Source: Streptomyces sp. CB02009 (GTDB lineage Bacteria; Actinomycetota; Actinomycetes; Streptomycetales; Streptomycetaceae). Taken from it: 64,000 nt of DNA. Below, in pieces: positions 37,429 through 46,375 of this stretch. Both the position numbers and the translations under genes were made by a program. Where the stretch lies: contig NZ_LIVV01000003.1 in assembly GCF_001905825.1 (NCBI RefSeq), forward strand, positions 726,956-790,955. Direction: 5' to 3'. Under the pieces are notes generated by a model that made no database searches, was not told the DNA's origin, and saw only the letters and a list, made by a program, of their open reading frames with translations. The stretch's first letter is position 1. Every line of letters starts with the position of its first letter.

Positions 37429-38979
37429 ATGACCGCGACCATCCCCCCGGAGAGATCCGCAGGCCCCTCCGAACCCGCCGCACCCGGCGGACGCGTCGAG
37501 CTCGCCCCCGGCACCACCCCCGACGACCCCCGCTTCGTCAACGAGGACCTGCTCCCCGTCCCCGTCGCCCAACGCCGCTGGACCACCTACAACTTCGCCG
37601 CCCTCTGGGTCGGCATGGCCCACAACATCCCGTCCTGGCTGCTCGCCTCCGGTCTCGTCGCCCTCGGCATGGACTGGAAGCAGGCGGTGCTCACCATCGC
37701 CCTCGCCAACGTCGTGGTCCTGCTGCCGATGCTGCTCACCGGGCACGCCGGCCCCAAGTACGGCATCCCCTTCCCCGTCCTCGCCCGCGCCTCCTTCGGG
37801 CTGCGCGGAGCGAACCTGCCCGCCCTCGTCCGGGCCGGCGTCGCCTGCGCCTGGTTCGGCATCCAGACCTGGATCGGAGGCCAGGGCATCTTCGTCCTGC
37901 TCGACAAGGCCTTCGGCGGCGGCTGGGCGGACGCGTCGAGGATCGGCGGCCAGCCCTGGACCCTCTGGCTCTGCTTCGCCCTGTTCTGGGCCCTCGAACT
38001 CGCCATCATCTACCGCGGGATGGAGGCCCTGCGCCGCTTCGAGAACTGGGCCGCGCCCTTCGTCATCGTCGGCGCGCTCGTCCTCCTCGGCTGGATCGCG
38101 TACCAGGCGGGCGGCCTCGGCCCGCTGCTCGACCAGCCGTCGAAGCTCGGCTGGGGCGCCGACTTCTGGCCGGTCTTCTTCCCCGCCCTCATGGGCATGA
38201 TCGCCTTCTGGGCGACGCTCAGCCTCAACATCCCCGACTTCACCCGCTTCGGCGCCGGCCAGCGCTCACAGGTCCTCGGCCAGTCCCTCGGACTCCCCAC
38301 CACCATGACCCTGTTCGCGCTGCTCTCGGTGCTCGTCACCTCCGGCTCGCAGGCCGTGTACGGGGCTCCCGTCTGGGACCCGGTGGCCCTCGCCGCCAAG
38401 ACCGACAACGTCTTCGGACTGCTCTTCGCCCTGGTGACGGTGCTCGTCGCCACCCTCTCGGTGAACATCGCGGCGAACGTCGTCTCCCCGGCGTACGACC
38501 TCGCCAACCTCGCCCCGAAACGGATCGACTTCCGCAAGGGCGCGCTGATCACCGGAGTCGTCGGCGTGCTCATCATGCCGTGGAAGCTCACCGCCACCCC
38601 CGAGCTGTACATCTTCACCTGGCTGGGCCTGGTCGGCGGCCTCCTCGGCACGGTCGCGGGCATCCTGATCGCCGACTACTGGCTCGTCCGCCGCACCGTC
38701 CTCGACCTGCCGGGGCTCTACCGGGCCGACGGCCCCTACTGGTACCGGGGCGGCTGGAACCCGGCGGCCGTGCTCGCCTTCCTGGTCGGCGGTGTCCTCG
38801 CCGTCGGCGGCTCCCACTCGGCCCCGGGCACCGGACCCTTCCCCGAGGACGGGCTGATCCCCTTCCTGAAACCCCTGTCCGACTACGGCTGGGCCGTCGG
38901 CCTCGCCGCCTCGCTGCTCCTCTACACCGCCCTCATGAGGCGCGCGGCGGCCGGCCGGTCGTCCGCTCGATCCAGCTGA
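37429..38979 (+). CDS. NCS1-family nucleobase/hydantoin permease
   Basis: 516 residues, about 12 hydrophobic segments. NCS1 landmarks: NEDLLPVPVAQRRWTTYNFAALWVGMAHNIPSWLLASG at the start, GIPFPVLARASFGLRGANLPALVRAG, ACAWFGIQTWIGGQ and FWATLSLNIPDFTRFG. Family members import cytosine, uracil, allantoin or hydantoins with sodium or protons. Position near the hydantoinase operon points to uracil or hydantoin uptake. ATG 37429 is chosen because homologues begin shortly before NEDLLPV. Its last 47 bp overlap the convergent protease gene. Confidence 0.93.
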   Translation: MTATIPPERSAGPSEPAAPGGRVELAPGTTPDDPRFVNEDLLPVPVAQRRWTTYNFAALWVGMAHNIPSWLLASGLVALGMDWKQAVLTIALANVVVLLPMLLTGHAGPKYGIPFPVLARASFGLRGANLPALVRAGVACAWFGIQTWIGGQGIFVLLDKAFGGGWADASRIGGQPWTLWLCFALFWALELAIIYRGMEALRRFENWAAPFVIVGALVLLGWIAYQAGGLGPLLDQPSKLGWGADFWPVFFPALMGMIAFWATLSLNIPDFTRFGAGQRSQVLGQSLGLPTTMTLFALLSVLVTSGSQAVYGAPVWDPVALAAKTDNVFGLLFALVTVLVATLSVNIAANVVSPAYDLANLAPKRIDFRKGALITGVVGVLIMPWKLTATPELYIFTWLGLVGGLLGTVAGILIADYWLVRRTVLDLPGLYRADGPYWYRGGWNPAAVLAFLVGGVLAVGGSHSAPGTGPFPEDGLIPFLKPLSDYGWAVGLAASLLLYTALMRRAAAGRSSARSS

Positions 38980-39745
38980 GATAGGAGCGCACGCGGGTGT
39001 TCACGGCGGGAGTGTCGGTGGCGCACTCCTTGCCGTAGGACACCAGACCGACGACGTACGGCCGTCCCCGCACCACCCGCACCAGGGGGCCTCCGGAGTC
39101 GTACTGGCAGGTGTCGCGCCCGGGGGCGTACGTGCAGATCTGAGTGGGGGCGATCTGCGTCATGCCCCGGCTCGCGCAGGCCGGGTTGCTCATCGTGGAG
39201 AGGGCCACGGTCCGCAGCACGTCGGAGGTGCGCCCGCCGAACGAGGTGGTGCCCCAGCCCGGCACCTCGACCTGGGTGCCGTCGACACCACCGGGAGCGG
39301 ACGCGGCGGGCAGTGCGACCGGGCGCACGTCGCGGTTGAGGGCGAGCGGCTCGGCGAGCTCGACCAGGGCGATGTCGTTCCGCTGCGTGCCGGGGTCGTA
39401 GTCCGGGTGCGGGACGAAGCGCGCGGGCGGGGCCAGGACCGCGTGGGGGCTGTCGGACCCGGTCGTCAGGTCGTGGTCGCCCAGCAGGACGCCCACCCGG
39501 GTGGGATCGCTGTACGAGCCCGTCAGGCAGTGGGCGGCGGTGAGGACGTACCGGTCGCCGATCAGCGCCCCGCCGCACATCACCCGCCGTTCGAGGACGT
39601 CCACGAGTCCCGCCATGAAGGGGTACTGGTGGGGTCGCGCCTCCTGCCCGCCGACCACCGCGTGCGCGGGCGGCGCGATCCCGAGGGGGCCTGCCGTGAG
39701 CAGTGCGCCCGCGACCGCCGCGAGGAACCTCTTCGCCCGTGCCAC
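38933..39745 (-). CDS. Secreted trypsin-family (S1) serine protease with altered oxyanion loop
   Basis: 270 residues. Signal peptide (RFLAAVAGALLTAGPLG...AHA) followed at once by VVGGQEA, the mature N-terminus of S1 proteases, so little or no propeptide. Catalytic His in TAAHC, Asp in NDIALVEL and Ser in DTCQYDSGGPL are present. In chymotrypsin numbering the residue two before the Ser is Tyr rather than Gly193, which normally forms the oxyanion hole. Three Cys pairs fit the usual disulfides. GTG 39745 is chosen because GGAGATCAG precedes it and it gives a clean signal peptide. The gene end overlaps the permease gene. Confidence 0.9.
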   Translation of the reverse strand: MARAKRFLAAVAGALLTAGPLGIAPPAHAVVGGQEARPHQYPFMAGLVDVLERRVMCGGALIGDRYVLTAAHCLTGSYSDPTRVGVLLGDHDLTTGSDSPHAVLAPPARFVPHPDYDPGTQRNDIALVELAEPLALNRDVRPVALPAASAPGGVDGTQVEVPGWGTTSFGGRTSDVLRTVALSTMSNPACASRGMTQIAPTQICTYAPGRDTCQYDSGGPLVRVVRGRPYVVGLVSYGKECATDTPAVNTRVRSYLSWIERTTGRPPRAS

Positions 39746-39932
39746 CTGATCTCCGTACCGTCGACGCCGTGTTCCGGGCCGTCGGCGTGCTGAGACGTTT
39801 CCGCACGTCCACCGCACGCCGCGCCGACCCGTACGGGCTCAACGACGCGGGCCGGATACGGTCACCTGCCCGCGGGGCCGGACCGGTGACCGCGGGCGGC
39901 GCGGCCCTGGCGAGTGGGTGCGACCGGCCGAC

Positions 39933-40820
39933 TCAGCGGGCGGCGTCCGGGGCCCAGCCGGGGACGTGCGTCGCCGCGGCCGCTTCCCAGGCCGGGACGC
40001 CGCCGGGGAACGGCCAGGCCACGGTGCGGTCGTACCCGCTGACGATCGCGGTCAGGTCGTCGGCGAGAGCGCGGCTCCGGTGCGCGATCCGCGACGCGGC
40101 GAGCGGCCCCTCCAGAGCGGCGACCCGCTTCTCGTACTCCTCCACCGGACGGGCGGAGAGGAGCGCCACGGCCGCGGGGTCCACGACCGCCCGCGAAAGT
40201 ATCAGCACCTCCGGGCGCCCGCCCTCCGCGAGCACCGCCGTCAGGCGGTCGTGGCCGTCGAGCACCACGGGGGAGTGGAGCCCGCTGATCCACCAGGCGA
40301 ACACCGGAGGCAGGACACCCTCCCGGTACTGCCGGCGGTACGCCTTCACCCGCGGCGCCTCCGGGGCCGACAGGGCCCGCAGCGGCAGCAGGTCGCGCGC
40401 GTCCTCCTCCGGATCCCCGTATCCGAACCAGGTCAGATGCCCCCGGTCCGGGTCGTGGGCCAGGAGCTTGGGCCAGTTGACGGCCTTGAACCACCGGTGG
40501 ACGTCGGGGAGAAGCAGCCAGTCGCCCGCGTGGAGCGGCCCCTCGGCGGCCCCGCGCAGCTCCGCCTCCGCGTGCGCGGCCCAGCGTTGCCGCCACTCCG
40601 TCGAACCGGGCGCCCCGAACTCCGCCACCGCACGCGCCCGTTCGGCCCTGAGCGCGGCGAGCGGGGAGACGTACCGGCCGGTGCGCGCGTAGTGCAGGCC
40701 GCGGTGGGTGGCCCGCTGCCGGGCGAAGAGCACGGGGGCGGCACCCTGCATCAGCACCAGCCGGCGCCCGTCGGCGCACTCCACCCGCAACCCCGGCTTC
40801 ACCGGCCCCTCGACACGCAT
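39933..40820 (-). CDS. Unknown protein with a ParB/sulfiredoxin-like DGHDRL motif
   Basis: 295 residues, soluble. The segment SPVVLDGHDRLTAVLAEGGRPEVLIL (about 188-213) resembles the DGHHR/DGHTRL strand-turn of ParB-N/sulfiredoxin-fold domains, which bind nucleotide or phosphate there. The N-terminal ~100 residues hold basic helices (ALRAERARAVAEF, EWRQRWAAHAEAEL), and a WFGYGDPEEDARDLLPLRALS stretch precedes the motif. No partner gene is evident. The fold assignment rests on one motif and is tentative. The upstream 320 bp are repeat-rich. Confidence 0.7.
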   Translation of the reverse strand: MRVEGPVKPGLRVECADGRRLVLMQGAAPVLFARQRATHRGLHYARTGRYVSPLAALRAERARAVAEFGAPGSTEWRQRWAAHAEAELRGAAEGPLHAGDWLLLPDVHRWFKAVNWPKLLAHDPDRGHLTWFGYGDPEEDARDLLPLRALSAPEAPRVKAYRRQYREGVLPPVFAWWISGLHSPVVLDGHDRLTAVLAEGGRPEVLILSRAVVDPAAVALLSARPVEEYEKRVAALEGPLAASRIAHRSRALADDLTAIVSGYDRTVAWPFPGGVPAWEAAAATHVPGWAPDAAR

Positions 40821-40867
40821 GCCGCCACCCTACGCAGCACTCCCGCCCGCGCGGCGCGTGCCCGTCG

Positions 40868-41130
40868 GCGCCCCGAGCCCGGAGTCACGGCGGAGCCCCC
40901 GAGCCCTGCCGGGAACCCCGACTGCGCCCCCGGGCCCCGGAGTCACGGTGGCGCCCCGGAGTTACGGCTGCGCCCCCGAGTCCGGCCCGGAGCCCCAACT
41001 ACGCCCCCGAACCCTTGAGTCACGGCCGCGCCCCCGCGCCGCAGAGTCACCGGCGGCACCTCCGGCCCGGCCCTTCCCGGAGCCCCGACTACGCCCCCGG
41101 GCCCCGGAGTCACGCCCGCGCCCCCGGTCG
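40868..41130. repeat. Noncoding family of GC-rich interspersed repeats
   Basis: The 321-bp gap before lplA is made largely of recurring words (GGAGTCACGG, CTACGCCCCCG, GCCCGGAGCCCC). Two 32-bp copies at 40916-40947 and 41083-41114 agree at 31 of 32 positions. Spacing is irregular and spacers are not unique, so this is not a CRISPR. I see no gene in it. Confidence 0.7.
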
Positions 41131-41141
41131 CCGCCTCGCCG

Positions 41142-42209
41142 CTACGGCACCCGCCCCGTCCACTCCGCCGTCCCGAACTTCGTCTCCGCGAGCTCCTTCG
41201 CCCGCGTCAGCTCGTCCTCCGTGACCCGGCCCTCCGACAGGCCGTACCGGCTCCGGAAGGAGGCGATCATCCGCTCGATCACCGTCTCGCGCGGCAGACC
41301 GGTCTGCCGCCGCAGCGGGTCCACCCGCTTCTTCGCGCTTTTCGTGCCCTTGTCGGAGAGCTTCTCGCGGCCGATCCGCAGCACCTCCGTCATCCGGTCG
41401 GCGTCGATGTCGTACGCCATCGTCACGTGGTGGAGGACCGCCCCGTGGCCGGTCACCATCCGCTTCTGCGCCGCGCCCGCGATCTTGCCCGCGTCCGTCG
41501 CGATGTCGTTGAGCGGCTGGTACCAGGCGCGGATGCCCATGTCGCCGAGCGCACCGAGCACCCAGTCGTCGAGGTACGCGTAGCTGTCGGTGAAGGAGAG
41601 GCCCTGCACGAGGGCGTCGGGAACGGAGAGCGAGTACGTGATCGTGTTGCCGGGCTCGATGAACATGGCCCCGCCGCCGCTGATCCGGCGCACCACCTGG
41701 ACGCCGTGCCGCGCGGCCGCCTCCGGGTCGACCTCGTTGCGGAGGGACTGGAAGCTGCCGATGACCACCGCGGGGGCGCCCCACTCCCAGACCCGCAGGG
41801 TCGGCGGTCTGCGGCCCGCGGCCACCTCGGCCGTGATGACCTCGTCGAGCGCCATGTGCAGGGCGGGGGACTGCGGCGGCTCGTGGATCAGCTGCCAGTC
41901 GTAGTCGGTCCAGTCCGTGGCGTGGGCGAGCGCCCGGCGGACCGCGACCCCGACGCCCTCCGCGGTCAGCCCGAACATCTGCGTCCCCAGCGGCAGTGCC
42001 GCGTCGATCCGCGCCGCGAGCCCGGACGCGTCGGTGTCGACCGGCGCGCCCTCCAGGGCGCGGTCGATCGCCAGGATCGCCTCGTCCGGTTCGAGGAAGA
42101 AGTCGCCCGCGACCCGGACGTTCCGCAGGACCCCGTCCTCGGCGTCGAGGTCGACGACCACCAGCTTGCCGCCGGGCACCTTGTACTCACCGTGGTACGC
42201 GCCGTGCAC
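41142..42209 (-). CDS. lplA: Lipoate-protein ligase A with N-terminal accessory domain
   Basis: 355 residues. The first ~85 residues (HGAYHGEYKVPGGKLVVVDLDAEDGVLRNVRVAGDFFLEPDEA) are the small accessory domain that lies at the C-terminus in E. coli LplA, here at the front. The catalytic domain follows with HMALDEVI, RRISGGGAMFIEPGNTITYSL (lipoyl-AMP binding RRxxGGG) and the catalytic Lys in DAGKIAGAAQKR. It attaches lipoate to E2 and GcvH proteins. GTG 42209 follows AGGGAGGG. Octanoyl transfer is possible for some relatives. Confidence 0.92.
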   Translation of the reverse strand: MHGAYHGEYKVPGGKLVVVDLDAEDGVLRNVRVAGDFFLEPDEAILAIDRALEGAPVDTDASGLAARIDAALPLGTQMFGLTAEGVGVAVRRALAHATDWTDYDWQLIHEPPQSPALHMALDEVITAEVAAGRRPPTLRVWEWGAPAVVIGSFQSLRNEVDPEAAARHGVQVVRRISGGGAMFIEPGNTITYSLSVPDALVQGLSFTDSYAYLDDWVLGALGDMGIRAWYQPLNDIATDAGKIAGAAQKRMVTGHGAVLHHVTMAYDIDADRMTEVLRIGREKLSDKGTKSAKKRVDPLRRQTGLPRETVIERMIASFRSRYGLSEGRVTEDELTRAKELAETKFGTAEWTGRVP

Positions 42210-42321
42210 GGAACCCTCCCTGTACGTAAGGGGTGAACTCGGCCAAAGGGTACTCCCCGGGGAAACGGAGGGTGACAAATCCGCCGGTCCGGTTGTCAGC
42301 GCCCCGTGCTTAGCTGGACGC

Positions 42322-43158
42322 ATGAGTGAAGAGTTCCTTGACCTTGTCCTGGCCGGCCGTACGACCGAGGTGGAGGAGGCGGTCCGCAAGGCGGCCGCCG
42401 CCGAGATCATGCCGCGCTTCCGGCAGCTCGCCGCCGACGACATCGTCGAGAAGAACGGTCCGCACGACCTGGTCACGGTCGCCGACCGGGCCGCCGAGGC
42501 CCACCTCACGGAATCCCTGACCGCCCTGCTCCCCGGCTCGGTGGTGGTCGGCGAGGAGGCGGTCCACGCCGACCCCGCCGTCTACGACGCCCTGCGCGGC
42601 GACGCCCCCGTCTGGATCGTCGACCCCGTCGACGGGACCCGCCAGTTCGTCCACGGCGACCCCGGCTTCTGCACCCTCGTCGCGCTGGCCCGGCACGGAG
42701 AGCTGCTCGCCTCCTGGACGTACGCACCCGCCCTCGACGAGTTCGCCGTGGCCGTACGGGGCCGCGGTGCCACGCTCAACGGGCAGCCGCTGCACGCCGG
42801 TTCACCCGCTCCCGGCGAGGTCCTCGAGGTCGCCACCTCGCACCCCGACTACACCACCCCCGACCAGAAGCGGGCCCTGCTCGGCCTGGCGGCCGAGGGC
42901 GTCGCCCCCCGGCCCTGCGGCTCCGCCGGGCTGGAGTACCTGGCCGTGGCGCGCGGCGCGCTCGCCGCCACGGCGTTCTCCTGGGAGTACGCCTGGGACC
43001 ACGCGGCCGGGCTGCTCCTCGTCACCGAGGCGGGCGGGACGCACACCACCGTCGCGGGCGAGCCCTTCCGGATCACCGGCGGGAACGCGCTGCCGTTCAC
43101 CGCGGCCCGGGACGCGGCCACCGCCGACCGGATCCTCACCCTCCTCAGGGGCCGGTGA
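42322..43158 (+). CDS. Inositol monophosphatase-family phosphatase
   Basis: 278 residues of the IMPase superfamily. Metal sites: Glu-Glu in VVGEEAVH, the signature WIVDPVDGTRQFVHGDPGF, and Asp in SWEYAWDHAAGLLLVTEAGG. Members remove phosphate from inositol-1-phosphate, histidinol phosphate, PAP or fructose-1,6-bisphosphate; sequence does not decide. It is divergent from lplA with a 112-bp gap. ATG 42322 is the natural start. Confidence 0.9.
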   Translation: MSEEFLDLVLAGRTTEVEEAVRKAAAAEIMPRFRQLAADDIVEKNGPHDLVTVADRAAEAHLTESLTALLPGSVVVGEEAVHADPAVYDALRGDAPVWIVDPVDGTRQFVHGDPGFCTLVALARHGELLASWTYAPALDEFAVAVRGRGATLNGQPLHAGSPAPGEVLEVATSHPDYTTPDQKRALLGLAAEGVAPRPCGSAGLEYLAVARGALAATAFSWEYAWDHAAGLLLVTEAGGTHTTVAGEPFRITGGNALPFTAARDAATADRILTLLRGR

Positions 43159-43221
43159 GGGCGCCGGAACCACCGGCCTATCCTGGGAGCCCTGGTCATC
43201 GGCTGACGAAGGAGTCCGAAG

Positions 43222-44658
43222 GTGTCGAAGGTGACGTCGATGCTCGATGCCGTCGTCGTGGGGGCGGGACCCAACGGACTGACCGCCGCCGTCGAACTGG
43301 CCCGCCGCGGCTTCTCGGTGGCCGTCTTCGAGGCGAAGCCGACCGTCGGCGGCGGCGCCAGGACCGAGGAGCTCACCCTCCCCGGCTTCCGCCACGACCC
43401 CTGCTCCGCGGTGCACCCCCTCGGGGCCGGCTCGCCGGTCTTCGGGACGATGCCCCTGAAGCGGTACGGACTCGACTGGCTCCACCCCGAACTGCCCATG
43501 GCCCACCCGTGGGACGACGGCACCGCCGCCGTCCTCGCCCGCTCGGTCGCCGAGACCGCCGCCTCCTTCGGGCCGCGCGACGCGGGCGCGTACCGCAGGC
43601 TCGTCGCCCCCTTCGCCGGCAAGTGGGACACCCTCGCACGGGACTTCATGCAGCTGCCGCTCACGGCGCTGCCCCGCGACCCGGTCACCCTGGCCCGCTT
43701 CGGCCTCGCCGGACTGCCGCCGTCCACCTGGCTGATGCGCCGCTTCCGGGACGAGAAGGCGCGCGGGCTGTTCGCCGGGCTCGTCGCCCATGTCATGGCC
43801 CCGCTCGGCGGGTTCGCCACCGGCGCCGTCGGCCTGGTCTTCGCGCTCGCCGCCCACGCCGGCGGCTGGCCCGTCCCCCGGGGCGGCTCGCAGTCGATCT
43901 CCGACGCCCTCACCGCGTACCTCAAGGACCTCGGCGGCGCCGTCCACACCGACTTCGAGGTCAAGCGGCTCGACGACCTGCCGCCCGCCCGCGCCTACGT
44001 CTTCGACACCTCGCCGCGGGCCCTCGCCCGGATCGCCGGCTTCGGCGGCCACTACGACCACTACCGGTACGGCGCCGCCGCGTTCAAGATCGACTACGCC
44101 CTGGACGGCCCCGTCCCGTGGACCGCCGAGGCGGCCCGGCGCGCCGGAACCGTGCAGATCGGCCCCACCGCCGGCGAGATCGACACCGCCCTGCGCCAGG
44201 CGTCCACCGGCACCGCGCCCGACGCGCCCTTCCTCATCACCGCCCAGCCCAGCGTCGTCGACCCCTCCCGCGCCCCCGAGGGCAAGCACGTGTTCTGGGC
44301 GTACGGCCATGTGCCGAACGGCTGGCAGGGCGACCTCACCGACGCCGTCGAGCGCCAGATCGAGCGCTTCGCCCCCGGCTTCCGCGACCGCGTCCTGGCC
44401 CGCGCCACCGCGGGACCGTCCCAACTCGCCGAGCGCAACGCCAACTACATCGGCGGCGACATCGCCTGCGGCGCCGCCTCCGGCCTCCAGCTCGTGCTCC
44501 GCCCCACGCTCTCGCTCCGCCCCTACGCCACCCCGCACCCGGCGGTCTTCCTCTGCTCCTCCGCGACCCCGCCAGGACCCGGCGTGCACGGCATGTCCGG
44601 GCATAACGCCGCGAAGGCCGTCTGGCGCCTGCTGCGCGCCTCCGCCCGGGAAAATTAG
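43222..44658 (+). CDS. CrtI/phytoene-desaturase-like FAD-dependent oxidoreductase
   Basis: 478 residues. The N-terminal Rossmann motif GAGPNGLTAAVELARRGFSVAVFEAKPTVGGGARTEEL binds FAD, and the C-terminal SGHNAAKAVWRLLRA closes the cofactor site. The family covers carotenoid desaturases and many proteins of unknown function, such as the animal PYROXD2 group. No carotenoid genes are nearby, so a specific pathway is not supported. GTG 43222 follows AAGGAG. The YciO-like gene starts nine bases after the stop. Confidence 0.88.
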   Translation: MSKVTSMLDAVVVGAGPNGLTAAVELARRGFSVAVFEAKPTVGGGARTEELTLPGFRHDPCSAVHPLGAGSPVFGTMPLKRYGLDWLHPELPMAHPWDDGTAAVLARSVAETAASFGPRDAGAYRRLVAPFAGKWDTLARDFMQLPLTALPRDPVTLARFGLAGLPPSTWLMRRFRDEKARGLFAGLVAHVMAPLGGFATGAVGLVFALAAHAGGWPVPRGGSQSISDALTAYLKDLGGAVHTDFEVKRLDDLPPARAYVFDTSPRALARIAGFGGHYDHYRYGAAAFKIDYALDGPVPWTAEAARRAGTVQIGPTAGEIDTALRQASTGTAPDAPFLITAQPSVVDPSRAPEGKHVFWAYGHVPNGWQGDLTDAVERQIERFAPGFRDRVLARATAGPSQLAERNANYIGGDIACGAASGLQLVLRPTLSLRPYATPHPAVFLCSSATPPGPGVHGMSGHNAAKAVWRLLRASAREN

Positions 44659-44667
44659 ACTGCCCGC

Positions 44668-45288
44668 ATGGCGAAGTACTTCGACGTGCACCCCGACAAC
44701 CCCCAGCCGCGCACCATCGGCACGGTGGCAGACAGCATCCGGAACGGAGCGCTCGTCGCGTACCCGACCGACTCCTGCTACGCGCTGGGCAGCCGACTCG
44801 GATCCAAGGACGGCATCAGCCGCATCCGGACGATCCGCGACCTCGACGACCGGCATCACTTCACGCTCATGTGCCAGAACTTCGCCCAGCTGGGCCAGCT
44901 CGTGCACATCGACAACGACGTCTTCCGCGCGGTCAAGGCGGCGACCCCCGGCCCGTACACCTTCATCCTGCCCGCGACGAAAGAGGTGCCCCGGGCGCTC
45001 CTCCACCCCAAGAAGAAGACCGTCGGCGTCCGCATCCCCGACCACGTCGTCACCCAGGCCCTCCTCGCAGAGCTCGGCGAACCCCTGCTCTCCAGCACGC
45101 TGCTGCTGCCCGACGAGGCGGAGCCGCTGACGCAGGGCTGGGAGATCAAGGAGCGGCTCGACCACCTGGTGGACGCGGTCCTCGACTCCGGAGACTGCGG
45201 AACCGAACCCACCACCGTGGTCGACTTCTCCAGCGGCGAGCCCGAGATCCTGCGCCGCGGCGCGGGGGACACCACACGGTTCGAGTAG
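44668..45288 (+). CDS. YciO/Sua5-family (threonylcarbamoyl-AMP synthase-like) protein
   Basis: 206 residues of the YrdC/Sua5 fold: NGALVAYPTDSCYALGSRLGSKDGISRI with the nucleotide-binding K/S region, DDRHHFTLMCQ, TPGPYTFILPATKEVPR and VGVRIPDH. The final ~40 residues carry the family's VVDFSSGEPEILRRGAGD strand. It resembles YciO more than the essential TsaC, since TsaC for tRNA t6A is usually elsewhere in the genome. It follows the CrtI-like gene by nine bases. Confidence 0.88.
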   Translation: MAKYFDVHPDNPQPRTIGTVADSIRNGALVAYPTDSCYALGSRLGSKDGISRIRTIRDLDDRHHFTLMCQNFAQLGQLVHIDNDVFRAVKAATPGPYTFILPATKEVPRALLHPKKKTVGVRIPDHVVTQALLAELGEPLLSSTLLLPDEAEPLTQGWEIKERLDHLVDAVLDSGDCGTEPTTVVDFSSGEPEILRRGAGDTTRFE

Positions 45289-45418
45289 CGGACCCCGCCG
45301 GGGCGCGTCACCGCCGCGGGCGGGCCACGCCCCGGGAAGCGGCCCTTACGGCACGGACCGCGACCACCGTACGGTCGGGTGGGCAGCCGCCCGCCCGACC
45401 GACGGAGGACCGAGCCAC

Positions 45419-46180
45419 GTGATCGTCATCGCTCATGTCAGCGACATCCATGTCGACCTGAAGCAGCGCAGTGCCGACCGCACCCGCGCGGTCATGCGCC
45501 ACCTGGAGGAACTGCCGTACGACCTGGCGGCCGTCGTCGTCACCGGCGACCTCGCCGACCACGCGACCCCGGACGAGTACGCCCTCGTGCGGGAGCTGCT
45601 GACCTCCCGTCACCCGCTCCTCGCCTGCCCCGGGAACCACGACGACCGGGCCGCCCTCCGGAAGGTCCTCCACCCCGAGGCGACCGGCACGCGTCCGTAC
45701 GCCCCCGTCAACCAGGTGCTCAGGGGCGAGGGCTTCGTGATCGCCCTCTGCGACTCGTCCGTGCCCGGCCGGCACGACGGATTCCTGGAGGACGAGACCC
45801 TGGAGTGGCTGGACGGCGTCCTCGACGCCACCCCGCGCGACACACCCGTCCTCGTGGGCTTCCACCACCCGCCGGTCCCGCTGCACACCCCGTACGTGGA
45901 CGGGATCCGGCAGTTCGGCGAGGAGCGGCTCGCCGCGCTCGCCGACCGGCACCCGCACCTGACCGCCTTCCTCGCGGGCCACGTCCACACCGCGGCCGCC
46001 ACCACCTTCGCCGGGCGCCCGCTGCTCGTCGCCCCCGGCGTCGTCTCCTCGATCCGCCTCCCCTGGGAGCGGCCGGTGACGCATCCGCACCTCCACCTCG
46101 ACCAGCCGCCCGCGCTCGCCTTCCACGTCCTGGGGGACGACGGCAGGCTGACCACCCACTTCCGGTCGGTGGTGGTCTGA
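45419..46180 (+). CDS. Calcineurin-type metallophosphoesterase, CpdA/GpdQ-like
   Basis: 253 residues with all five metallophosphatase blocks: HVSDIHVD, VVVTGDLADHA, CPGNHDDR, VGFHHPP and LAGHVHTAAAT. The layout matches cyclic nucleotide phosphodiesterases of the CpdA/Rv0805 type and glycerophosphodiesterases. No signal peptide, so it acts in the cytoplasm or at the membrane surface. GTG 45419 has GGAGG 10 nt upstream. Substrate uncertain. Confidence 0.9.
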   Translation: MIVIAHVSDIHVDLKQRSADRTRAVMRHLEELPYDLAAVVVTGDLADHATPDEYALVRELLTSRHPLLACPGNHDDRAALRKVLHPEATGTRPYAPVNQVLRGEGFVIALCDSSVPGRHDGFLEDETLEWLDGVLDATPRDTPVLVGFHHPPVPLHTPYVDGIRQFGEERLAALADRHPHLTAFLAGHVHTAAATTFAGRPLLVAPGVVSSIRLPWERPVTHPHLHLDQPPALAFHVLGDDGRLTTHFRSVVV

Positions 46181-46375
46181 CCGCGCTCACGGCCTCCCGA
46201 CCGGCCTCTCGACCGACCGGCCTACTGCCTCCCGACCGGCCGCGCGCCGGCCGCGCGCCTGGTGTGGGGCCGCCCCGGGCGCGGGGCCGCCCGTTCGGGG
46301 CCGGACCTCGGGCGCGGTGACGTCCATGTCGTTTTCTCGCCAGCCCGCGAGCCGTCCGTGCCCGATCCTGGACTC

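Noticed and set aside
40868..41130. CRISPR array
   Set aside because: Repeats are irregular in length and spacing, the spacers are themselves repetitive, and no cas genes are present.
43222..44658. Carotenoid biosynthesis desaturase
   Set aside because: The CrtI-like fold is clear but no phytoene synthase, cyclase or other carotenoid gene is in the neighbourhood.
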